Origin: Eubacteriales bacterium
GTDB lineage: Bacteria > Bacillota > Clostridia > Peptostreptococcales > Anaerovoracaceae
Reading direction: 5' to 3'
Length of the DNA: 5,179 nt
Assembly (NCBI GenBank): GCA_028691625.1
Contig: JAQUYZ010000166.1
Coordinates: 1 to 5,179, forward strand
The number at the start of each line of letters is the position of its first letter. Positions within the stretch are counted from its first letter, which is position 1. The notes under the pieces were generated by a model. That model did no database searches. It had not been told where the DNA came from and saw nothing but the letters and a program-made list of their open reading frames with translations. A program made the position numbers and the translations under genes. This document shows positions 1 through 5,179 of this stretch, one piece after another.

Positions 1-91
1 CCTGACCCGGAAGCACGATACCGCTTTTTGTCTTTTCCTCTGCTTCCAATCTTTTAATAACAACTCTGTCGCCTAATGGTTTGATGTTCAT
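1..91 (-). CDS. groES: co-chaperonin GroES, N-terminal 30 codons (runs off the left edge)
   Basis: The reverse strand read from the ATG at 89-91 gives [20 protein letters not shown] followed by [10 protein letters not shown]. This is the classic GroES/Cpn10 N-terminus, with the conserved PLGDRVV(I/V)K motif at residues 5-13 and the SGIVLP strand at 23-28 that leads into the mobile loop, which contacts GroEL. In the family, GroES forms a heptameric cytoplasmic lid on the GroEL folding chamber. The usual length is about 94-97 residues, so roughly two thirds of the gene lies outside the window, and groEL is expected to follow. The start is supported by a strong purine-rich ribosome binding site at 101-110. 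A CIRCE operator and a sigma-A promoter upstream indicate heat-shock control by HrcA. Identity is very secure; only the 3' part is unseen. Confidence 0.97.
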   Translation of the reverse strand, partial: MNIKPLGDRVVIKRLEAEEKTKSGIVLPGQ

Positions 92-100
92 TTTTTCAAT

Positions 101-110
101 CTCCTCTCCT
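101..110 (-). promoter_or_regulatory. groES ribosome binding site
   Basis: On the minus strand this reads AGGAGAGGAG, two overlapping Shine-Dalgarno cores. The proximal core ends 9 nt before the groES ATG. This supports the ATG at 89-91 and predicts strong translation. Confidence 0.85.
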
Positions 111-186
111 TGTTTGTTATTTGTGCACAAATTTTGTATCTTTATATCATGTCTTCAAGCAACTGCTGCAAGATGCAATGAACTTG

Positions 187-213
187 TTAGCACTCATTAT
201 TGGTGAGTGCTAA
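187..213 (-). promoter_or_regulatory. CIRCE operator (HrcA binding site) of groESL
   Basis: The sequence is TTAGCACTC, nine bases, then GAGTGCTAA: a perfect 9-9-9 inverted repeat matching the CIRCE consensus. In Firmicutes the heat-shock repressor HrcA binds this element, and GroEL assists HrcA folding, giving feedback control. Here it begins 5 bp downstream of the predicted -10 box, so it covers the likely transcription start. It is about 95 bp upstream of the groES start codon. hrcA itself is not in the window. Confidence 0.97.
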
Positions 214-217
214 ATCT

Positions 218-246
218 AATTTAATACGACAAGGTAAAATTGTCAA
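218..246 (-). promoter_or_regulatory. sigma-A promoter of groES(L)
   Basis: Read on the minus strand, the -35 box is TTGACA (241-246, perfect consensus), followed by a 17-bp spacer and a -10 box TAAATT (218-223, 4/6 match; TATTAA starting 3 bp earlier is an alternative). Predicted initiation near 210-213 falls inside the CIRCE element, as expected for repression by steric block. This promoter lies immediately downstream of the DUF554 stop codon. Confidence 0.85.
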
Positions 247-285
247 TAGTTTTTACTAAAAATTTCTTACTATTTTTTGCAATTA

Positions 286-972
286 TTAAAAGAAAGCTGT
301 CTCAATCGCGATGAAGAGCCACGGCAGAAAAATCGCCGGTATCATGTTGGCTACCTTGATCTCCCTGATCTCAAGGAAATTGAAGCCAAGAGCCGCGATG
401 AGCAAACTGCCCACTGCCGACATTTCCGTGATGATCTCCGGTGTCAGCCAATCCTTGATAAAACCGGCCCCCAGTGCAATGGCACCCTCGTACAGGAAAA
501 CCGGTACTGCGGAGAAGGCTACCCCAATGCCCATGGTGGATGCAAATACGATGGCGATCACACCGTCCAGGATGGACTTGGCATAAAGCATCTCATGATT
601 TCCCTGCAGGCCGCTCTGCATTGCGCCTACGATCGCCATGGAGCCGGTGCAGAACAGAATGCTGGCGGTTACAAAGCCTTTGGCAAAGTTTCCTTCTCCG
701 AATCCAAACTTTTTTTCCGCCCACAGACCAAGGGTATTCATGCCCTTGTCGATGTTGATCCATTCTCCGATGATGCTTCCGGCTACCATGCTGATAATCA
801 GGAGCATCACCCTCTTATTATCCATCGCCCCGGATATTCCTATGTACATAATTGATAAGCCAATGGCTTTTTTTATAATTTCTTCGAATCTGCCCGACAG
901 GCCTTTTACAAAAAATTTTCCTGCCAGAGCACAGAGTACGATTACAACTCCGTTTACAATCGGTCCTAACAT
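286..972 (-). CDS. DUF554 family integral membrane protein (YqgA/YdfK-like)
   Basis: A 228-residue, very hydrophobic protein. Predicted membrane segments lie at about residues 3-22, 33-50, 54-72, 98-118, 133-156, 158-172, 186-200 and 208-226. The hallmark of DUF554 is the FCTGSMAIVGAMQSGLQG stretch at 107-124, followed by AKSILDG at 131-137 and a C-terminal FLEIREIKVANMIPAI stretch from 199. Family members are about 220-240 residues long, so it appears full length. The family (E. coli YqgA, B. subtilis YdfK) has no established biochemical function; a transport role is often suspected but I see no proof here. The ATG at 970-972 has a GGAGGGA ribosome binding site at 982-988, which sits inside the end of the upstream glycosylase gene. 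The two genes overlap by 7 bp, which suggests translational coupling. It is the last gene of a probable three-gene transcript. Confidence 0.93.
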   Translation of the reverse strand: MLGPIVNGVVIVLCALAGKFFVKGLSGRFEEIIKKAIGLSIMYIGISGAMDNKRVMLLIISMVAGSIIGEWINIDKGMNTLGLWAEKKFGFGEGNFAKGFVTASILFCTGSMAIVGAMQSGLQGNHEMLYAKSILDGVIAIVFASTMGIGVAFSAVPVFLYEGAIALGAGFIKDWLTPEIITEMSAVGSLLIAALGFNFLEIREIKVANMIPAIFLPWLFIAIETAFF

Positions 973-1862
973 TGCGTACTGTCCCTCCCTCGACTGCTGC
1001 TTTCTCTTGCGTAATAAAATAAATACTGTTGTGCGATGCCCCCGTACCCTCCAAAATGTTGAGCGGCGTATTCCTGCATCCTTTTTACATTTCCTTCTTC
1101 GATATGGTAAACCTGATTCATGACCCGTTTGATCCAGACATCCAACGGAAAGCTTTCATATTTGCCCATGGAAAAAAGCATGATGCAGTTTGCAACCTTT
1201 GGCCCGACTCCGCTCAGGCTGAGCAGATACGCATAGGCTTCCTCCGCCGATGCCCTCCCAAGGCTTTCCAGTTTCCTGCCGTTGTCCTCTGCGACCTGCT
1301 TCGCTGTCTCGATGATATATTTCGCCCGATAACCCAGCCTGCATATATCCAGATCTTCGGGATTCAGCGCTGCAATCGCCTCAGCTGTCGGAAACGCATA
1401 CCGCATTTGCCCCCGATACTCGCCGATCGAATCACCATGGGCCGTGCAAAGCCCTTCCACACATTTCTTGATTCGTGAGATATTATTGTTCTGCGACAGA
1501 ATAAAGGAGACCAGGGTTTCCCATTTGTCCTGCTGCAGGATTCGCATGCCAAACCCGTAGGAGACGGCCCTTCTCATATCAGGATCCCCTTCGGAAAGCA
1601 TTTCCTTGATCGTCCCATAATCCCGGTCCAGGTCCAGGTAATTCCTCCATACCTCACGGCAGTCCTTTCGTGAGACATTGTTTAATATGAGGGTTTCATC
1701 GTGAACGCCTATGTTTGCTGCCCGGCCGAAGGCAACGCCGGTATAGCTGCCGTCCTCTTCTCTGTGCCAGCGAAAGCACTGTCCGTTATCAAAAGTATGG
1801 TCAAGGTGGAAGTCTTTTACTCCCTCAATGATCACTCTGTTTTTTTCTTCTGTTATTATCAT
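966..1862 (-). CDS. ogg: OGG1-type 8-oxoguanine DNA glycosylase / AP lyase
   Basis: A 298-residue bifunctional base-excision repair enzyme expected to remove 8-oxoguanine opposite cytosine and nick the abasic site. The N-terminal OGG domain (about 1-115) carries the family pattern DFHLDHTFDNGQCFRW at 17-32. The helix-hairpin-helix-GPD domain (about 116-290) contains SQNNNISRI at 123-131, matching the estranged-cytosine-reading NNN and Arg of human OGG1. It also has the hairpin LSGVGPKVANCI at 216-227 with the Schiff-base lysine K222, and PLDVWIKR at 239-246 with catalytic aspartate D241. All key residues are present, so it looks active. OGG1-type enzymes are known in clostridia in place of MutM/Fpg. 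The start codon is 4 bp after the upstream stop codon. The only nearby ribosome binding sequence is a weak AAAGGA at 1876-1881, about 13 nt away, so translation may depend on coupling to the upstream gene. The stop at 966-968 lies within the DUF554 start region. Confidence 0.95.
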   Translation of the reverse strand: MIITEEKNRVIIEGVKDFHLDHTFDNGQCFRWHREEDGSYTGVAFGRAANIGVHDETLILNNVSRKDCREVWRNYLDLDRDYGTIKEMLSEGDPDMRRAVSYGFGMRILQQDKWETLVSFILSQNNNISRIKKCVEGLCTAHGDSIGEYRGQMRYAFPTAEAIAALNPEDLDICRLGYRAKYIIETAKQVAEDNGRKLESLGRASAEEAYAYLLSLSGVGPKVANCIMLFSMGKYESFPLDVWIKRVMNQVYHIEEGNVKRMQEYAAQHFGGYGGIAQQYLFYYARESSSRGRDSTQC

Positions 1863-1866
1863 GATT

Positions 1867-2676
1867 TTATTTCAGTCCTTTGACTTCGATATCAACGGAT
1901 TTGATATGGAACGCTGTCATCGTACCGACACTTTTTGTGACAATCCGCTGAAGCTCTTTTGCCACATCGACGATCCGGAAACCAAATCTGCAGATCAGGG
2001 AAATGGTGATCCTCATCCCATCTGTATTATTCTCAATGGAGACCTTCGTTACCGAGTCGATCCCCTCCGTCTTGTCTCCAAGATGGTACACGACATCGCC
2101 GATGACTTTGTCTGAGATAGAATACTCGCCCAGATAGCTGTAGGTTGGGCGCACAACGGTTTTCTCCGAAACAGATGCCTTTCCGCCCCTCCAGCCTCTG
2201 ATAATCCGCAGCGGGTCCAGAAAATATCCGGAGAATTCGCGTTTCAGCTGCAGTGTGGGCACCGGTATAATATGCTTCCCCATCTCATGTCTTTGCTTTC
2301 TCGCAGTCTCCCGTTCTTCATCCGTTGTGATCTCTTCAATATATATGATCTGCTCCGGTTCAGGAAGCGCAAGCCTGTCGACAATCCGCCGGATCATTTT
2401 CTCCGATGTGCCCAGAATCAGAAGAGTCCCGGGAGAAACCTCCCGTATTTTATCCGAAACGGCCTGTCGATGTTCCTCCGCGGTGAACAGGGCTGTTTTA
2501 ATAGCTGCCACCTTCGTATTCTGGCGCTTTGCCGAGGTGCCTTCCAAAATGGAATTCCCATAGATAAACAGCCCGTCATCGATGATGCTCTCAATATTCA
2601 TCTCCTTGCACAGGTTCATGGCCTGATAGCTCTTGCCTGTTCCGCTTTTACCCACTAAACCGTAGACCTTCATCAT
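1867..2676 (-). CDS. P-loop ATPase domain fused to an Asp23/Gls24-like domain
   Basis: A protein of 269 residues, or 268 if the second of two tandem ATGs is used. The N-terminal part opens with YGLVGKSGTGKS, a canonical Walker A motif (G9 to S16). A possible acidic motif IIDDG at 31-35 and the stretches TLLILGTSEKMI (84-95) and QIIYIEEI (109-116) suggest further P-loop core strands. Residues about 178-269 resemble the Asp23/Gls24 alkaline-shock family: YSISDKVIGDVV (185-196), an IENNTDGMRITI region (214-225), the FGFRIVDVAKELQRIV helix (231-246) and a terminal VDIEVKGL strand. Asp23-family proteins are associated with envelope or alkaline stress, but the role of this fusion is unknown to me. 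GAGG at 2680-2683 is only 3 nt from the first ATG (2674-2676) and 6 nt from the second (2671-2673), so the second is the likelier start. It heads the ogg-DUF554 block and is divergent from the ferredoxin gene. No signal peptide or membrane segment is apparent. Confidence 0.85.
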   Translation of the reverse strand: MMKVYGLVGKSGTGKSYQAMNLCKEMNIESIIDDGLFIYGNSILEGTSAKRQNTKVAAIKTALFTAEEHRQAVSDKIREVSPGTLLILGTSEKMIRRIVDRLALPEPEQIIYIEEITTDEERETARKQRHEMGKHIIPVPTLQLKREFSGYFLDPLRIIRGWRGGKASVSEKTVVRPTYSYLGEYSISDKVIGDVVYHLGDKTEGIDSVTKVSIENNTDGMRITISLICRFGFRIVDVAKELQRIVTKSVGTMTAFHIKSVDIEVKGLK

Positions 2677-2683
2677 TCACCTC
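2677..2683 (-). promoter_or_regulatory. ribosome binding site deciding between tandem ATGs of the P-loop/Asp23 gene
   Basis: The minus strand reads GAGGTGA directly against ATGATG. Spacing after GAGG is 3 nt to the first ATG and 6 nt to the second, which favours the second ATG (2671-2673) as the main start and a 268-residue product. Confidence 0.6.
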
Positions 2684-2709
2684 AATTTTTTTCTCTGACC
2701 CTATGGCGA

Positions 2710-2738
2710 ATTTAAAAACTATATTGTTAAATTGACAA
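2710..2738 (-). promoter_or_regulatory. possible promoter of the P-loop/Asp23-ogg-DUF554 block
   Basis: On the minus strand, TTGTCA (2733-2738) is followed by a 17-bp spacer and TTAAAT (2710-2715, 4/6 match to TATAAT). It overlaps the divergent ferredoxin promoter, so the two could interfere or share a regulator. The -10 box is weak and the call is tentative. Confidence 0.4.
2724..2738. promoter_or_regulatory. imperfect 15-bp palindrome with Rex-like half-sites
   Basis: TTGTTAAATTGACAA consists of the half-sites TTGTTAA and TTGACAA around one central base; 6 of 7 arm positions pair. The half-sites resemble those of clostridial Rex operators (TTGTTAA, four bases, TTAACAA), but the spacer is 1 instead of 4 bp. 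It covers the -35 boxes of both divergent promoters. A regulator site is plausible, but assignment to Rex is unproven. Confidence 0.4.
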
Positions 2739-2752
2739 CCTTCTGATATAAT
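2724..2752 (+). promoter_or_regulatory. promoter of the ferredoxin gene (extended -10)
   Basis: The -35 box is TTGTTA (2724-2729), the spacer is 17 bp, and the -10 box is a perfect TATAAT (2747-2752) preceded by TGA, which makes an extended -10 element. The predicted start near 2759 leaves a leader of about 34 nt. Confidence 0.75.
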
Positions 2753-2778
2753 TATCCTACTTGTTTAATTCACTATTT

Positions 2779-2963
<185 letters not shown>

Positions 2964-3011
2964 TTATAATAATTATCATATATTATAAAAAGACCCTATT
3001 GAAGAAGAATG

Positions 3012-3047
3012 AATAACCGTTTCGAGAGAAACGGTTATTTTGCATTT
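3012..3047 (+). terminator. Rho-independent terminator of the ferredoxin gene, possibly bidirectional
   Basis: A perfect 12-bp stem AATAACCGTTTC / GAAACGGTTATT (3012-3023 and 3028-3039) closes a GAGA loop, a GNRA-type tetraloop. On the plus strand it runs into TTTTGCATTTT. It lies between convergent ferredoxin and rex, so it may also stop rex transcripts, although on the minus strand the tail is a weaker pyrimidine run (CATTCTTCTTC). Confidence 0.85.
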
Positions 3048-3097
3048 TACACTAAAGTATTCAAATTTCTATTTCTTCTCAGGGGCTTCTGCGGATT

Positions 3098-3745
3098 TTA
3101 TTCCTTTTCGTTATTCTTATTGCGATTGATGTAATAAGCCAGAGAATGCAGACTATCGCTCAGATGTACGTTTTCAAGCGCAATTCCCTCTGGCAGGATC
3201 AGGTCCGTTGGCGCAAAATTCCAGACACCCTTGACACCGCCGGCACATAGCTTGTCGACAACCTCCTGCGCACTGTCCTTGTTCGTACAGATAATTCCGA
3301 TATCAACGGTGTTATCCTTCAGGAAACTCTCCAGCCGCTCATAATCAAGAACCTCGATATCATTGATCCGAAGTCCGATCAGCTTAGGATTTACGTCAAA
3401 CATTGCCGAAACCATAAAGCCGGATTTATAGTAATGTGTATAATTTGCGATTGCCTGACCCAGGTTGCCTGTTCCCACGATGACCATTTTATAATCCTGA
3501 TCGAGACCCAGAATGGAGCCGATCTCGTTGTAAAGGCTTTGTATATTGTATCCGTATCCTTGCTGGCCAAATCCTCCGAAATTGTTCAAATCCTGTCTGA
3601 TTTGAGATGCGGTATAGCCAATCAGATTACTCAGCTCATTCGATGAAATTCTATCAACATTTTTCTTCTGAAGATCAGATAAATACCTTCGGTATCTTGG
3701 CAGTCTTTTAATGACAGCACTTGAAATCTTTGAATTATCCTTCAT
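3098..3745 (-). CDS. rex: redox-sensing transcriptional repressor Rex
   Basis: A 215-residue repressor that senses the NADH/NAD+ ratio; NADH binding releases it from DNA. The N-terminal winged helix (about 1-80) carries SSAVIKRLPRYRRYL (8-22), the recognition-helix region YTASQIRQDLNNFGGFGQQG (44-63) and the wing stretch that follows. The C-terminal Rossmann domain starts with KMVIVGTGNLGQAI (86-99) and its GxGxxG dinucleotide motif at G91, G93 and G96. The conserved GVWNFAP motif is at 173-179, and a C-terminal helix (SLHSLAYYINR) suits the domain-swapped dimer. Length is typical (about 210-215). The ATG at 3743-3745 follows a weak GGGAAG-like site, and a TATAAT promoter lies about 40 bp upstream. 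In clostridia Rex controls fermentation and electron-transfer genes; the nearby ferredoxin promoter is a candidate target. It is separated from acpP by the acpP terminator. Confidence 0.97.
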   Translation of the reverse strand: MKDNSKISSAVIKRLPRYRRYLSDLQKKNVDRISSNELSNLIGYTASQIRQDLNNFGGFGQQGYGYNIQSLYNEIGSILGLDQDYKMVIVGTGNLGQAIANYTHYYKSGFMVSAMFDVNPKLIGLRINDIEVLDYERLESFLKDNTVDIGIICTNKDSAQEVVDKLCAGGVKGVWNFAPTDLILPEGIALENVHLSDSLHSLAYYINRNKNNEKE

Positions 3746-3781
3746 TTCTTCTTCCCACTTATCTAAAAATTTTAATATTTT

Positions 3782-3810
3782 ATTATACCATCTTTTTTGA
3801 TCTTACACAA
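3782..3810 (-). promoter_or_regulatory. rex promoter
   Basis: On the minus strand the -35 box is TTGTGT (3805-3810, matching the TTG core), the spacer is 17 bp, and the -10 box is a perfect TATAAT (3782-3787) preceded by TGG (extended -10). A 7-bp inverted repeat ATCTTTT/AAAAGAT (3790-3796 and 3814-3820) brackets the -35 region. Confidence 0.7.
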
Positions 3811-3867
3811 TACAAAAGATTGAGGAATCAGGGCTGGCAACCGGAATTCCTCCATGATATGGAAAGG

Positions 3868-3888
3868 AAAAACCCGCGGGAGCGGGCT
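3868..3888 (-). terminator. Rho-independent terminator of acpP
   Basis: On the minus strand the stem CCCGC / GCGGG, extended by A-U and G-U pairs, encloses a TCCC loop and is followed by TTTTT (3868-3872). It starts about 12 bp after the acpP stop codon and isolates acpP from rex. Confidence 0.88.
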
Positions 3889-3900
3889 TCTCTGGATGTA

Positions 3901-4131
3901 TTAGTTTATCTTTTCTTCAACGTACTTTACAATATCTCCAACATTCTGAAACTTTTCAGCTTCTTCGTCAGGAACTTCGATCTCAAATTCATCCTCGATC
4001 GCCATGATAATTTCAACAGCGTCCAAAGAATCCGCTTCCAAGTCCTTCATAAGGCTTGTTTCTAATGTTACGGCTGATTCATCTACACCTAACTGCTCAA
4101 CGATAATCTCTCTTATTTTTTCAAATGTCAT
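3901..4131 (-). CDS. acpP: acyl carrier protein
   Basis: A 76-residue acidic protein with the full four-helix ACP fold expected. The phosphopantetheine attachment motif is DSLDAVE at 34-40, with serine 35 as the modified residue. The preceding [12 protein letters not shown] stretch and the following [20 protein letters not shown] (recognition helix II and beyond) are typical of type II fatty-acid synthesis carriers. ACP is made active by holo-ACP synthase and shuttles growing acyl chains between Fab enzymes in the cytoplasm. The start is supported by GGAGGT at 4137-4142, 5 nt before the ATG. The gene stands alone here with its own promoter and terminator and no fab genes in view, which is less usual than an acpP within a fab cluster. 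A specialised carrier role cannot be excluded, but sequence and length fit standard AcpP. Confidence 0.96.
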   Translation of the reverse strand: MTFEKIREIIVEQLGVDESAVTLETSLMKDLEADSLDAVEIIMAIEDEFEIEVPDEEAEKFQNVGDIVKYVEEKIN

Positions 4132-4136
4132 GTTTT

Positions 4137-4142
4137 ACCTCC
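4137..4142 (-). promoter_or_regulatory. acpP ribosome binding site
   Basis: The minus strand reads GGAGGT, 5 nt before the acpP ATG. Confidence 0.85.
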
Positions 4143-4197
4143 ATGTTTTAAGCAATTTAAACGATTCAAGCTATCAATTCTACCAATGCTCAAACCT

Positions 4198-4226
4198 ATT
4201 ATAAGTTACTGTATTGAATACTGCAA
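4198..4226 (-). promoter_or_regulatory. acpP promoter
   Basis: On the minus strand TTGCAG (4221-4226) is followed by a 17-bp spacer and a perfect TATAAT (4198-4203). Predicted initiation near 4191 gives a leader of about 60 nt. A palindrome occupies most of the spacer. Confidence 0.65.
4209..4223. promoter_or_regulatory. imperfect palindrome inside the acpP promoter spacer
   Basis: CTGTATTGAATACTG has arms GTATT/AATAC around one base, plus matching outer C/G; 6 of 7 arm positions pair. It is bracketed by outer arms AAGTTA (4203-4208) and TAACTT (4227-4232), giving a nested dyad across the -35 to -10 region. It does not look like the FapR consensus that I know. It may be an operator for a lipid-synthesis regulator. 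Confidence 0.4.
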
Positions 4227-4261
4227 TAACTTTTTATACCCCTCGTTACTTTTTTTTATTT

Positions 4262-5179
4262 CTAGTCATGAAGCGCGATCCAGGCTTCATATGTTTCGGT
4301 GAGCAATGCTTTCAAACGGTTCAAATCACTTTGATAGGAGGCAATCTTTCCATGATCCGTATACACTTCTTCCCTGCACATCTCACTTTGAATCCACTCG
4401 ATTTTTGCCTCTGTATCCGCAATGGAGGATTCCATTCGCTCCCGTTCCTTCTCCCGCCTTTTCTGCTGCGTCTGGGCTTCCTTGTCTCTGCGGCGGGCTT
4501 CCATGGAGGAAGCGGCCGTCCCGGATTCTTCGCTTGATTTTTGCCCCAATTCCTCAAGGTAGCTCTTGCCGGAACCAAGGGCCTGCTTCTTTTCCATATA
4601 GTAGTCGTATCCGCCAAGGTAATTTACGATGCCGTTCTCTCCCATTTCTATGATCCGGGTCGGCACCCTGTTCAGAAAATATCTATCATGGGAAACAACG
4701 ATCATCGTGCCCGGAAAGTCCTGCAATGCTTCCTCAAATACCTCTTTTGATGCAATATCAAGATGGTTGGTCGGCTCGTCCATGATCAGCAGATTCGCAC
4801 CCGAAAGCATAAGCTTCAACAAGGAAAGCCGCGCTTTCTCACCGCCGCTCAGGGAAGAAACCGATTGAAACACCGTATCGTTCTTAAACAGGAACCGGCC
4901 CAGCAGACTGCGAACCTCTGTGTCACTGTAGAGACGATACGCGGAGTGAACCTCTTCTAAAACCGTATTCCCGGTCTCAAGTAGGTTTTGTTCCTGGTCA
5001 TAATAGCCGAAAGAAATATTATGACCAAGTTTGAGATACCCCTGATCCGGTTTCAATTCTCCCATGATAATTTTTAAAAGTGTGGTCTTCCCAATACCGT
5101 TTGGCCCTACAAGACATATTCTTTCTCCTCTTTTTACGTCAAGTTCGACATTGCGGAAAAGCTGCCGCTTATGTTCCCC
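4262..5179 (-). CDS. ABC-F family ATPase, C-terminal 305 residues (5' end outside the window)
   Basis: The open frame runs to the right edge, so the ATG at 5063-5065 is internal and not the start. The visible part is the second ABC domain and the C-terminal extension. It has Walker A GPNGIGKTT (visible residues 25-33), a Q-loop region YYDQEQ (59-64), signature LSGGEKARL (110-118), Walker B LLIMDEPTNHLD (130-141) and the H-switch SHDRYF (163-168). DEPTNHLD and the absence of membrane segments mark the ABC-F class, soluble proteins that act on ribosomes (translation factors or antibiotic-resistance proteins). A charged linker and a predicted coiled coil (about 225-300, rich in K, R and E) fit the C-terminal domain of YdiF/Uup-like members. 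A full protein would be about 600-650 residues, so about half is missing. I cannot tell housekeeping from resistance subtype without the interdomain linker. Confidence 0.93.
   Translation of the reverse strand, partial: GEHKRQLFRNVELDVKRGERICLVGPNGIGKTTLLKIIMGELKPDQGYLKLGHNISFGYYDQEQNLLETGNTVLEEVHSAYRLYSDTEVRSLLGRFLFKNDTVFQSVSSLSGGEKARLSLLKLMLSGANLLIMDEPTNHLDIASKEVFEEALQDFPGTMIVVSHDRYFLNRVPTRIIEMGENGIVNYLGGYDYYMEKKQALGSGKSYLEELGQKSSEESGTAASSMEARRRDKEAQTQQKRREKERERMESSIADTEAKIEWIQSEMCREEVYTDHGKIASYQSDLNRLKALLTETYEAWIALHD

Noticed and set aside
277..855. Plus-strand open frame of 192 codons opposite DUF554
   Set aside because: It is antisense to a clear DUF554 gene, has no ribosome binding site or recognisable domain, and its composition is that of a reverse-complement shadow.
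638..1478. Further plus-strand open frames opposite DUF554 and ogg (638-1123 and 1029-1478)
   Set aside because: Both overlap well-supported minus-strand genes and show no protein family features.
2732..2752. TTGACA (2732-2737) with TATAAT (2747-2752) as the ferredoxin promoter
   Set aside because: The spacer would be only 9 bp. TTGTTA at 2724-2729 gives a correct 17-bp spacer with an extended -10.
3805..3822. Canonical Rex operator in the rex promoter (autoregulation)
   Set aside because: Only a TTGTG half-site is visible on the minus strand; the second half does not match TTAACAA or TTCACAA.
3721..4065. Plus-strand open frame spanning the rex/acpP intergenic region
   Set aside because: It covers the rex promoter and acpP terminator and runs antisense to acpP; no ribosome binding site or family resemblance.
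5063..5065. ATG as the start of the ABC-F gene
   Set aside because: The frame continues upstream to the window edge and encodes the Walker A motif GPNGIGKTT, so this ATG is internal.

Overview
The window looks like a chromosomal housekeeping segment from an anaerobic, low-to-mid GC Firmicute of the class Clostridia. Supporting signs are a clostridial-type 2[4Fe-4S] ferredoxin, a Rex NADH/NAD+-sensing repressor, a HrcA/CIRCE-controlled groES, strong AGGAGG-type ribosome binding sites, sigma-A-like promoters and a bacterial OGG1-type glycosylase of the kind known from clostridia. The genus cannot be fixed from this sequence. I see no mobile element, CRISPR array, tRNA or rRNA.

Layout from left to right. 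(1) Positions 1-246 hold the first 30 codons of groES (minus strand), its ribosome binding site, a roughly 95-bp leader, a perfect CIRCE operator (9-9-9) and a sigma-A promoter. (2) Positions 286-2676 form a minus-strand three-gene block. It starts with a P-loop ATPase fused to an Asp23/Gls24-like domain, followed 4 bp later by an OGG1-type DNA glycosylase, whose end overlaps a DUF554 membrane protein by 7 bp. No convincing terminator separates this block from the groES promoter. (3) Positions 2677-2792 are a divergent promoter region containing a 15-bp imperfect palindrome of Rex-like half-sites. (4) A 56-codon ferredoxin gene lies on the plus strand at 2793-2963, followed by a strong hairpin at 3012-3039. 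(5) rex (3098-3745, minus) converges on that hairpin. (6) acpP (3901-4131, minus) has its own promoter and terminator. (7) From 4262 to the right edge lies the C-terminal part of an ABC-F ATPase (minus), whose start is outside the window.

The genes combine redox control and iron-sulfur electron transfer (rex, ferredoxin), lipid synthesis (acpP), repair of oxidised DNA (ogg), protein folding (groES) and ribosome-associated ATPase functions (ABC-F). Most of this is ordinary core genome. The parts most worth a second look are the P-loop/Asp23 fusion protein, the Rex-like short-spacer palindrome over the ferredoxin -35 region, and an odd palindrome inside the acpP promoter.
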